A stretch of 8,145 nucleotides of DNA from an uncultured Rothia sp. (lineage in GTDB: Bacteria; Actinomycetota; Actinomycetes; Actinomycetales; Micrococcaceae), in assembly GCA_937935205.1 (NCBI GenBank), contig CALGXU010000146.1:1-8145 (forward strand), given 5' to 3'. This document shows, piece by piece, positions 1 through 5,657 of this stretch. Made by a program: the position numbers and the translations under genes. The stretch's first letter is position 1. Each line of letters opens with the position of its first letter. Under the pieces are notes generated by a model that saw nothing but the letters and a program-made list of their open reading frames with translations, was not told the DNA's origin and searched no databases.

Positions 1-100
1 GCGGAGCGTCCGGGAGACGGTTGCCCCTGCGTAGGCGCGGAGGAAACATGCGGCACCCCGCCTCCCTGTAGGAGCGAAGGAAGAGTACAAGCGCCTCCCT
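1..100. repeat. Degenerate intergenic repeat units, left edge
   Basis: This is non-coding sequence beyond the ykoC stop. It holds two related units. The first has GCGGAGCG at 1-8, CCCTG at 25-29 and AGGAAACAT at 41-49. The second has CCCTGTAGGAG at 64-74, AAGGAA at 77-82 and GCCTC at 93-97. A third, better-preserved unit lies on the opposite strand at 7996-8042. The 9-mer CGCCTCCCT also occurs twice here (59-67 and 92-100). No U-tract terminator for the ykoEDC operon is obvious. The similarity was found by eye and the left units are diverged; the function is unknown. Confidence 0.45.
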
Positions 101-123
101 ACCCACGTCCAGAGCAGAGCGAA

Positions 124-921
124 CTAGCCCCAGAGGAACTGGATCGTACCCGCCGCAATAGATGCACCGTATGCAACAGCAATAATGACGGCGGCTGCAA
201 TGCTCACGTGCACGTCACGCGGCGAATAGGAGGGTACGCGAGCCCAGGTGCGTTCGCCCGCGCCGAAGCCGCGCGCCTCCATAGTGATGGCGAGGCGAGA
301 GCCGCGGCGGATAGCCTGCACGAGCAGGGCGAAGCTTTGCCCGCCGAAGGTCTGGGCGCGTCCAATGAGGGATTGTCCTGCGCCGAGTCCGCGGGCGCGT
401 CGTGCCTGGCCGAGGGCGTTCCATTCGGCGAAGAGGATGCCGACGAGGCGCAGGGCGGCGACGGTGGCGAGCACAAACCGGGAGGGCAGTTTGAAGGTTT
501 GTGCGAGGGAGTCGCCGAGGTCGGTCGGATCGGTGGTGAGTACGAATGCGAGGGTGGGTAGGACCATGGCGAGGGAGCGGATCATCATGGCTGCGCCGAC
601 GGCGGCGGAGTCGGTGGTGATGGTGTTGAAGCCGAGGTTGAGGATCACGTCGCCGGTTTTGGCGCTGAGCATGGCGACGGACCAGCCGGTGGTAATCACG
701 GCGATCAGGATGGGCCAGAATCGGGCGAGGACGTTGACGGGTCGGAATCCGACGAGGATGAATCCGAGTAGTTCGAGGGCGAAGAGGATCCCGGAGGTGA
801 GGGGGTCGCGCACGATGAGTGCGGCAATGATGAGGGTGAAGGAGACGATGAGTTTTACGCCGGCGTTGAGGTTGCTGAAGTAGCTGGTTCGGTCGATGGT
901 GCCGAAGAAGTCGGTGTTCAT
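124..921 (-). CDS. ykoC: ECF transporter transmembrane (T) protein YkoC, thiamine/HMP type
   Basis: This 265-residue membrane protein is the EcfT-type coupling subunit of an energy-coupling factor importer. It holds the substrate-binding YkoE and transmits movement from the ATPase YkoD. Hydrophobic segments lie at about 22-37, 42-60, 68-86, 107-128, 149-165 and 238-258. Two Ala-Arg-Gly motifs of the EcfT family, which dock onto the ATPase domains, are visible: QARRARGLG near 172-180 and MEARGFG near 214-220. The ATG at 921 overlaps the ykoD stop by 4 bases (ATGA). AAGGAG stands about 6 bases upstream, inside the end of ykoD, so translational coupling is likely. Length fits the family. The YkoC name rests on the neighbours; the sequence alone says EcfT. 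Confidence 0.9.
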   Translation of the reverse strand: MNTDFFGTIDRTSYFSNLNAGVKLIVSFTLIIAALIVRDPLTSGILFALELLGFILVGFRPVNVLARFWPILIAVITTGWSVAMLSAKTGDVILNLGFNTITTDSAAVGAAMMIRSLAMVLPTLAFVLTTDPTDLGDSLAQTFKLPSRFVLATVAALRLVGILFAEWNALGQARRARGLGAGQSLIGRAQTFGGQSFALLVQAIRRGSRLAITMEARGFGAGERTWARVPSYSPRDVHVSIAAAVIIAVAYGASIAAGTIQFLWG

Positions 922-2540
922 GCGTTCTCCTTTCCGGGGGTGGTGAGGGCGGGTAGGGTGATGTGGTTGCCGCCGAGTGCGGCGGTGTAGTCTTCGTCGT
1001 GGGTGATGGAGATGACGGCGGTGCCGCCTGCGAGGAGTTCGCGGATGAGGTCGACGAGTTCTGCCCAGGTGCGTGCGTCTTGGCCGAAGGTGGGTTCGTC
1101 GAGGATGAGGATTTTGGGTGCGGTGGCGAGTGCGGAGGCGACGGAGAGCCTGCGTTTTTCGCCGCCGGAGAGGGTGAAGGGGTTGGCGTCGAGGAGGTGG
1201 TTGAGGCGTAGGTGCTGTGCGGGCGTGTTGGTGCGGGCGGTGAGGTCGTCTTCGTCGAGGGGGGTGCGGGTAAGTGCGGCGAGTCGGCGGGGGCCGAGTT
1301 CGAGTTCTTCGCGTACGGTTCCGCGGATGAATTGGTATTCGGGTTCTTGGAAGACGTAGCCGATGCGGCTGAGCATTTGGGCGGGGGTCCAGGTGGGTAC
1401 GTCCCAGTGGGCGGGCTCGTCGCCGTGGTTGCTGTCGCCATGGTTGCCGTCGTGGCTACGCAGCGCGTCGGTGGCGGTGAGGGTGCCGTCGGGTGCGGTG
1501 AGGAGCCCTGCGAGGGTGAGGGCTAGGGTTGATTTGCCTGCGCCGTTGGGTCCGAGCACGCTGAGGTGTTCGCCGGCGTGCAGGGTGAGGTTGATGCCGC
1601 CGCGCAGTACGGGCAGGTCGGTGGGTGCGGGTGCGGGGGTGTCGCCGAGGCGTTTGATGGTGCGTCGGCGTGCGCGTCGTTGTTTGGGGGTGGGTTGTGC
1701 GCGGGTGATGCTGAGGTTTTCGGCGCGCAGTAGCGCCTCGCCGCCCGTCACCTCATCGGTAGCGTTCTGCGGTGCGCGCGGCACGTAGTTGGGTACCCAC
1801 ACGCCCGCGTCGATGAGTTCTTGGCGTGCTTCGGTGAGCACGGTGTCGGGTGCGCCGTCGTGGGTGATGGTGCCGCCTTCACCGAGCACGATAATGCGGT
1901 CCATGTGCGGCGCCCAGATGCTCACGCGGTGTTCTACGACGAGCAGGGTCGCGCCGGTCGCCTCCGTAGCGGCAAGGATGCTGTCGCGTACTTCCTGCAC
2001 GCCGGAGGGGTCGAGGTTGGCGGTGGGTTCGTCGAGGATCATGGCGCCGGGGTGCATCGAGAGGATGCCCGCCAGGCCGAGGCGCTGCTTCTGCCCGCCG
2101 GACAGCGCGCTGCTGGGGTGGTCGAGGGGCAGGTCGTTGAGCCCTACTGCGGTGAGGGCTTCGGTGACGCGGCCCCAGATTTCTTCGCGGGGTATGCGCA
2201 GGTTTTCGGGGCCGAAGGCGACGTCGTTGCCGACGGTTGCCATGACGATGGAGGATTCGGGGTCCTGCTGCATCATGCCTGCGGTACCGCGTGCTTCGGC
2301 GGGTGCTTGCCCGTTGATGGTGATGGTGCCGCCGGCGGATTCGCCGTCGTCATCGTGGAGCACACCGGCGATGGCGTGCAGGAGCGTCGATTTGCCGGCG
2401 CCGGAGGTGCCCAGTAGCAGGACTTTTTCACCGGGGTTGATGGTGAGGTTGAGTCCGCTGATGACGGGTTCTGGGCGTCCGGGGTGGTGCCAGCTGAAGT
2501 TGTTGAGCTCGATGCGCGCCCCGCGCGGTGTTGCTTCCAT
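918..2540 (-). CDS. ykoD: ECF transporter double ATP-binding protein YkoD
   Basis: This 540-residue cytoplasmic ATPase drives the YkoEDC importer. It has two ABC domains in one chain. Domain 1 has Walker A GTSGAGKST (44-52), Q-loop QQDPES (91-96), signature ALSGGQ (145-150), Walker B ending ILDEP (168-172) and the switch His at 204. Domain 2 has Walker A GPNGAGKST (330-338), Q-loop FQEPEYQF (397-404), signature LSGGE (457-461), Walker B ILILDEP (477-483) and the switch His at 514. Both sites look catalytically complete. The linker (about 280-310) is basic then Pro-rich. An unusual His/Asp/Gly/Asn-rich insert follows domain-2 Walker A (about 363-376), partly encoded by a 15-bp tandem repeat. 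The ATG is preceded by AAGGAA at 5 bases spacing. The gene lies 88 bases after ykoE and overlaps ykoC. Confidence 0.93.
   Translation of the reverse strand: MEATPRGARIELNNFSWHHPGRPEPVISGLNLTINPGEKVLLLGTSGAGKSTLLHAIAGVLHDDDGESAGGTITINGQAPAEARGTAGMMQQDPESSIVMATVGNDVAFGPENLRIPREEIWGRVTEALTAVGLNDLPLDHPSSALSGGQKQRLGLAGILSMHPGAMILDEPTANLDPSGVQEVRDSILAATEATGATLLVVEHRVSIWAPHMDRIIVLGEGGTITHDGAPDTVLTEARQELIDAGVWVPNYVPRAPQNATDEVTGGEALLRAENLSITRAQPTPKQRRARRRTIKRLGDTPAPAPTDLPVLRGGINLTLHAGEHLSVLGPNGAGKSTLALTLAGLLTAPDGTLTATDALRSHDGNHGDSNHGDEPAHWDVPTWTPAQMLSRIGYVFQEPEYQFIRGTVREELELGPRRLAALTRTPLDEDDLTARTNTPAQHLRLNHLLDANPFTLSGGEKRRLSVASALATAPKILILDEPTFGQDARTWAELVDLIRELLAGGTAVISITHDEDYTAALGGNHITLPALTTPGKENA
1419..1448 (-). 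repeat. 15-bp tandem repeat inside ykoD
   Basis: Two adjacent 15-bp units on the plus strand (GTCGCCGTGGTTGCT at 1419-1433 and GTCGCCATGGTTGCC at 1434-1448) differ at two bases. A partial third copy, GTCGTGG, follows. On the coding strand they give Asn-His-Gly-Asp repeats. The unit is a multiple of three, so a change in copy number would lengthen or shorten the protein without a frameshift. Confidence 0.8.
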
Positions 2541-2628
2541 GATGGTTCCTTAGCCTTTTGTGTGGCTGCTGTAGTGTGCCGAGTGGTGACTCGTGGTGAG
2601 TGACTAGTTGGTGGCTAGTTGCTGGTGG
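2541..2628 (-). other. ykoE-ykoD spacer with short degenerate repeats
   Basis: This 88-base spacer inside the operon is built of GTGGTGA/CTAGTTG-like words. For example, CTAGTTG occurs at 2604-2610 and 2615-2621, with GTGGTGACTC-like words just before. I see no terminator with a U-tract and no convincing separate promoter. The ykoD ribosome binding site, AAGGAA, is at 2546-2551. Confidence 0.4.
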
Positions 2629-3258
2629 TTAGCGGCTGGTCTTGCCGGATGCCAGCGAGGAGAGCACACCGGTCTTGGCGAGGTTCTGCACGAGAATCCA
2701 CGCCAGGAAGCCTGCGATGACTGCACCGGAGATGACGGCGCATGCTACGTAGATGATTGCCTTGAGCGGTTCCATGTCGGGGTAGTAGATGAAGATTTCG
2801 TTAACGCCCATGAACAGGCCGCTGAGCGCACCGGAGAAGAGGGCGACGGTTGCGTTCCAGCGGCGGTAGCGGAAGATTGCGAAGGCGATTTCAGCGCCGA
2901 CGCCCTGGAAGAAGCCTGCGATCAGGATTTCGCCGCTCCACGCGCCGCCGGTGAAGAGTACGGAGATGAATGCTGCGACGATTTCGCCGAAGAGTGCCGC
3001 ACCGGGCTTGCGGATGAGCAGGCCGCCGAGGGTGCCGCCGAGCAGCCATGCGCCGGCGACGATGGGGCGGAATTCGGGTGCTGCTACGAGTGCAGTTTTG
3101 GCGGCGGGGCCGACTGCGATGTCCCAGATCCAGAAGATGACGGCGCAGGCTACAGCAATCACTGCGGCGATGACGATTTCATTGACTCGCCAGCGCAGGT
3201 TCGGCTTCTTCTCTGCCTGGGTAGATGCCTGGGAGGCGGGGGTTACGTTCTGTGACAT
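2629..3258 (-). CDS. ykoE: ECF transporter substrate-binding (S) component YkoE, thiamine/HMP
   Basis: This 209-residue integral membrane protein is the substrate-specificity subunit of a thiamine or hydroxymethylpyrimidine (HMP) ECF importer. After a polar N-terminus of about 20 residues comes LRWRVNEIVIAAVIAVA, resembling the WR..DIV.A start of YkoE proteins. Hydrophobic segments lie at about 26-46, 64-82, 88-103, 110-129, 137-153 and 166-190, fitting a six-helix S component. The ATG at 3258 has GGAAGG upstream at good spacing. It is the first gene of the operon and directly follows a TPP riboswitch, which is the strongest evidence for its substrate. Thiamine and HMP cannot be told apart from sequence. 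Confidence 0.93.
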   Translation of the reverse strand: MSQNVTPASQASTQAEKKPNLRWRVNEIVIAAVIAVACAVIFWIWDIAVGPAAKTALVAAPEFRPIVAGAWLLGGTLGGLLIRKPGAALFGEIVAAFISVLFTGGAWSGEILIAGFFQGVGAEIAFAIFRYRRWNATVALFSGALSGLFMGVNEIFIYYPDMEPLKAIIYVACAVISGAVIAGFLAWILVQNLAKTGVLSSLASGKTSR

Positions 3259-3265
3259 TGGTGGT

Positions 3266-3283
3266 CCTTCCCTCGTTGGAAGG
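3266..3283 (-). promoter_or_regulatory. Hairpin covering the ykoE ribosome binding site
   Basis: In the leader RNA, CCUUCC (3283-3278) can pair with GGAAGG (3271-3266) across a 6-base loop. The second arm is the ykoE Shine-Dalgarno sequence, about 7 bases before the ATG. This fits a riboswitch that blocks translation initiation. An upstream hairpin, GCCCTC/GAGGGC (3295-3315), lies between aptamer and sequestor and lacks a U-tract, which argues against a transcription terminator. CGAGGG just before the ribosome binding site could instead pair with CCCUCG in the leader, giving a possible alternative fold. Confidence 0.65.
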
Positions 3284-3329
3284 GGAATGTCCTCGCCCTC
3301 TTAATGGACGAGGGCATTGAGAAGAAATT

Positions 3330-3411
3330 CGACTCCCTACGCCGGTACTAACCGGATCAGGTTCGAGGGTCTGCTTAGCACTCTCAGCGCCTCGGTGGCG
3401 CTCCCCTGTCG
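3330..3411 (-). promoter_or_regulatory. TPP riboswitch (THI element)
   Basis: The minus strand carries the conserved parts of the thiamine pyrophosphate aptamer in order. These are a GGGG arm, CUGAGA (3387-3382), ACCC, the pyrophosphate-side CCUGAUCCGG (3361-3352), and ACCGGCGUAGGGA (3346-3334). The ends, CGAC and GUCG, pair as helix P1. It lies about 70 bases upstream of ykoE and downstream of a strong promoter. TPP binding is expected to lower expression of the whole ykoEDC operon. Confidence 0.97.
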
Positions 3412-3462
3412 TTCGGGGTTCCTTGTCCGCACTGTTTTGGTGCGGCTGGAAGCCCAGGTTCG

Positions 3463-3492
3463 ATTGTAGGCGTGTCTGGCGGTTCGTGCCAA
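3463..3492 (-). promoter_or_regulatory. Promoter of ykoEDC
   Basis: On the minus strand, a TTGGCA -35 box (3492-3487) is separated by 18 bases from a TACAAT -10 box (3468-3463). Both are close to the housekeeping sigma consensus. Transcription would start near 3456, about 45 bases before the first aptamer base, so the whole riboswitch lies in the leader. Confidence 0.75.
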
Positions 3493-3530
3493 TTTGTCGC
3501 TTTTTGTTTCGTTCTTCTGCCCAATTACAG

Positions 3531-3549
3531 AATTGCACGGTGTACAATT
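3531..3549. promoter_or_regulatory. Imperfect palindrome, possible operator
   Basis: AATTGCACGGTGTACAATT has 8-base arms with one mismatch around a 3-base centre. It lies between the divergent ykoE and DUF4235 promoter regions. It contains TACAAT, which could also serve as a plus-strand -10 box, but no good -35 box sits at the right distance. A second -10-like TACGCT lies at 3595-3600. The rest of 3500-3669 shows nothing else I can support. Confidence 0.3.
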
Positions 3550-3681
3550 TTGGGACGGAGAGGTTCCAAGGCGGCACGAACGCCTTAAACCCTATACGCT
3601 AGGGAGTGGCGCTCTTTTCTCACCCCGCCCGAAGGAGTTCAGGGGCGAGACGCCGCATCATATACAGCTAAGGAGATACAC

Positions 3682-3915
3682 ATGAACCCCGTCGCTAAGC
3701 TTGCTCTTGCGGGTATCAACATGGGCGCAACCGCCCTGGTTGGTAAGGGCCTGGGCGCAGCCTGGACCAAGGCTACCGGCAACCAGCCTCCCGCCATTTC
3801 CCACGAGTCTGAAGACACCCTGCGTCAGGTCATCCTCTGGACCGTTCTGACCTCCGTCGTGGGTGCTGTGGTGAGCTTCGGTATTGCTCGCCTGCAGCGT
3901 CGTTTCTTCAACTAA
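3682..3915 (+). CDS. DUF4235 family small membrane protein
   Basis: This is a 77-residue protein of unknown function resembling the actinobacterial DUF4235 family. Features are a short Gly/Ala-rich N-terminal segment (about 4-27) with GKGLGAAWTKATGNQPP, then a polar stretch, then a hydrophobic helix (about 49-66) ending in basic residues (RLQRRFFN). The family pattern is a short glycine-rich helix, an AW.K.TG..PP motif and a C-terminal helix, all seen here. The ATG at 3682 is preceded by a strong AAGGAG (3670-3675), the clearest ribosome binding site on the plus strand. It appears to be a single-gene unit, divergent from ykoE. The family call is from memory of the pattern, and no role is known. 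Confidence 0.8.
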   Translation: MNPVAKLALAGINMGATALVGKGLGAAWTKATGNQPPAISHESEDTLRQVILWTVLTSVVGAVVSFGIARLQRRFFN

Positions 3916-3916
3916 G

Positions 3917-3983
3917 ACTTTGCGCCTTCCGCGCGAAAGTTCATGAACTAGGCGGTACGTATCTTCGCTCGGTACGTACCGCC
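3917..3983 (+). terminator. Two hairpins after the DUF4235 gene
   Basis: The first hairpin pairs ACTTT-GCGC (3917-3925) with GCGC-G-AAAGT (3931-3940), with one bulged G, two bases after the stop codon. The second pairs an 11-base arm GGCGGTACGTA (3951-3961) perfectly with TACGTACCGCC (3973-3983) around an 11-base loop. No U-tract follows either, so termination is plausible but not certain. The second could instead be a leader structure of the MFS gene. Confidence 0.5.
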
Positions 3984-4012
3984 TGGTGTTCCCTCTTCAG
4001 CACGCCCGCTTA

Positions 4013-4046
4013 CTTCAGCCGGTTTCATGCCGCCGCTGGGCTGAAG
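4013..4046 (+). promoter_or_regulatory. Hairpin upstream of the MFS gene
   Basis: CTTCAGCC (4013-4020) pairs perfectly with GGCTGAAG (4039-4046) around an 18-base loop, ending 28 bases before the MFS start codon. It could be a leader structure. No known riboswitch class is recognised. Confidence 0.35.
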
Positions 4047-4074
4047 CGCCACCTCGGCATCTGAAAGCACAACT

Positions 4075-5511
4075 ATGACTATTTCTTCTCCCCGCCCTAA
4101 GACGAAGGCTCAGCGTAGGGTCGTTGACCACGCGAATAGCCGCCGCTCGGTCGCGTCCTGGGTCATGTGGGATGTTGGTTCGTCGAGCTTCGACTCGATT
4201 ATGACGACCTTCATCTTCACCGTGTACCTGACCAGCAGCTACTTCGGCTCCCCCGAAGAGACTTCTTCGGCACTGTCGCTGGGTCTGACCATTGCCGGTT
4301 TCCTGATTGCTATTCTGGCGCCGGTGACCGGTCAGCGTAACGATAAGTCCGGCCGCGGTATCTTCTGGCTCGGCGTGAACACCATGCTGCTGGTCGGTTC
4401 GATGGCGGCGTGCTTCTTCGTGGGCCCCACCCCGCAGTACCTGTGGCTGGGTGTCACCCTGATTTCTGCGGCGAGCGTGTTCAGCGAGTTCGCGTACGTG
4501 AACTATAACGCCGTGCTGCCGCGTGTCTCCAACCCGGAGAATATCGGTAAGATTTCGGGCGCCGGATGGGCTGCCGGCTACATTGGCGGCATCCTGGCGC
4601 TGGCTGTGGTGCTGTGGGGTTTTGTGCTTACCCCCGAGGTGCTCGGCCTGACCACCGAGAACGCCCTGAATATCCGTGCGGTCGCGCTGTTCGCCGCCGC
4701 ATGGTGCCTCATCTTCTGCGTGCCGCTGCTGGTTCGTATGCGCACCCGCGAGCGCTTCCTGCCGGAGGTGCTGCCCACCCGCGAGCTGCGTTTCCTGGAG
4801 CTCGGTATGGAGCGTCTCTCCCCGGCTCGTCAGGGCGGTCTGCTCGCCTCCTATAAGGCGCTGTGGCGCACCATTAAGCGGCTGAAGATGACGTCCCCGC
4901 AGACCCTGTGGTTCCTGATTGCTTCGGCGGTGTTCCGTGATGGTCTGTCCGGTATTTTTACGTTCGGCGGTATTCTCGCGGCGGGCACGTTCGGTTTCAG
5001 CACCTCCGAGGTGATTCTGTTCGGTATTGCCGGTAGCGCTGTCGCCGCGGTTGGCGCGATCCTGGGCGGTTACCTGGATGATTACCTGGGCCCGAAGGCG
5101 ATTATTGTTATCTCGCTGGTCGGCATTATTTTGGCGGCTACCCCGCTACTGTTCTTCCCTCAGCCTGGTGTGTTCTGGGTATGCGCCTTGCTGCTGTGCC
5201 TGTTCGTGGGCCCGGCGCAGTCGGCGTCCCGCACCTTCCTGGCTCGCCTGGCTGAGCCCGGCACTGAGGGTGAGCTGTTCGGCCTGTACTCGACCACCGG
5301 TCGTGCCACGAGCTTCCTGGCGCCGATGCTGTTCGGTCTGTGTGTGAGCATCATGGGCGCGCAGATTTGGGGTGTGCTCGGTATTCTGATCGTTGTGGTG
5401 GCGGGTCTGCTCCTGCTACTGCCGGTGAAGGCACCCGGTCCGCTGCGTATGCGTGCGGCTCGCCGCGAGCAGAAGCGTGAACAGAAGCGCCGTGACAAGG
5501 CTGCACAGTAA
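4075..5511 (+). CDS. MFS permease, UMF1/Atg22-like
   Basis: This 478-residue integral membrane transporter has about 12 hydrophobic segments in two halves and a very basic C-terminal tail (RMRAARREQKREQKRRDKAAQ). The N-terminal ASWVMWDVGSSSFDSIMTTFIFTVYLTS matches the W..WD.G.S.F....TTF.FTVYLT start of the UMF1 (Atg22-like) subfamily, so the subfamily call is fairly firm. Members are often annotated as amino-acid or general effluxers, but the substrate of this one cannot be read from sequence. The central loop (about 220-270) is charged and cytoplasmic-looking. The ATG has only a weak GAAAG upstream, so translation may be modest or depend on leader structure. No other in-frame start looks better. 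It is separated from the DUF4235 gene by three hairpins and ends at a strong terminator. Confidence 0.9.
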   Translation: MTISSPRPKTKAQRRVVDHANSRRSVASWVMWDVGSSSFDSIMTTFIFTVYLTSSYFGSPEETSSALSLGLTIAGFLIAILAPVTGQRNDKSGRGIFWLGVNTMLLVGSMAACFFVGPTPQYLWLGVTLISAASVFSEFAYVNYNAVLPRVSNPENIGKISGAGWAAGYIGGILALAVVLWGFVLTPEVLGLTTENALNIRAVALFAAAWCLIFCVPLLVRMRTRERFLPEVLPTRELRFLELGMERLSPARQGGLLASYKALWRTIKRLKMTSPQTLWFLIASAVFRDGLSGIFTFGGILAAGTFGFSTSEVILFGIAGSAVAAVGAILGGYLDDYLGPKAIIVISLVGIILAATPLLFFPQPGVFWVCALLLCLFVGPAQSASRTFLARLAEPGTEGELFGLYSTTGRATSFLAPMLFGLCVSIMGAQIWGVLGILIVVVAGLLLLLPVKAPGPLRMRAARREQKREQKRRDKAAQ

Positions 5512-5567
5512 GGGACTGCCCAGTAAGGCGTCGCAGGGCTAAGCGTCCTGCACCCCCACAAACGTAA

Positions 5568-5610
5568 AAGGAGGGGCGGGTAGAAGATTATCTTCTACCC
5601 GCCCCTCCTT
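5568..5610. terminator. Bidirectional terminator between convergent genes
   Basis: The arms 5568-5588 and 5590-5610 are perfect 21-base inverted repeats around a single base, forming a stem of about 19 pairs. It lies between the MFS gene (plus strand) and the kinase-like gene (minus strand). On the minus strand the stem is followed by a run of U (CUUUUACGUU), giving a classic intrinsic terminator. On the plus strand the tail is UUCGUGCUU, which is weaker. Confidence 0.92.
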
Positions 5611-5657
5611 CGTGCTTAAGCAGTGCCTATCAGACGAAGCTCAGAGAGCCGCAGTGG

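Noticed and set aside
215..1441. A 408-codon minus-strand frame of Pro/Arg/His/Ser-rich sequence
   Set aside because: It is out of frame with ykoC and ykoD, which have clear family motifs; the composition is that of a shadow frame in GC-rich DNA.
3494..3685. A 63-codon plus-strand open frame from a TTG, ending in an ATGA overlap with the DUF4235 gene
   Set aside because: It has no ribosome binding site, an unlikely composition, and covers the divergent promoter region; the overlap is most likely chance.
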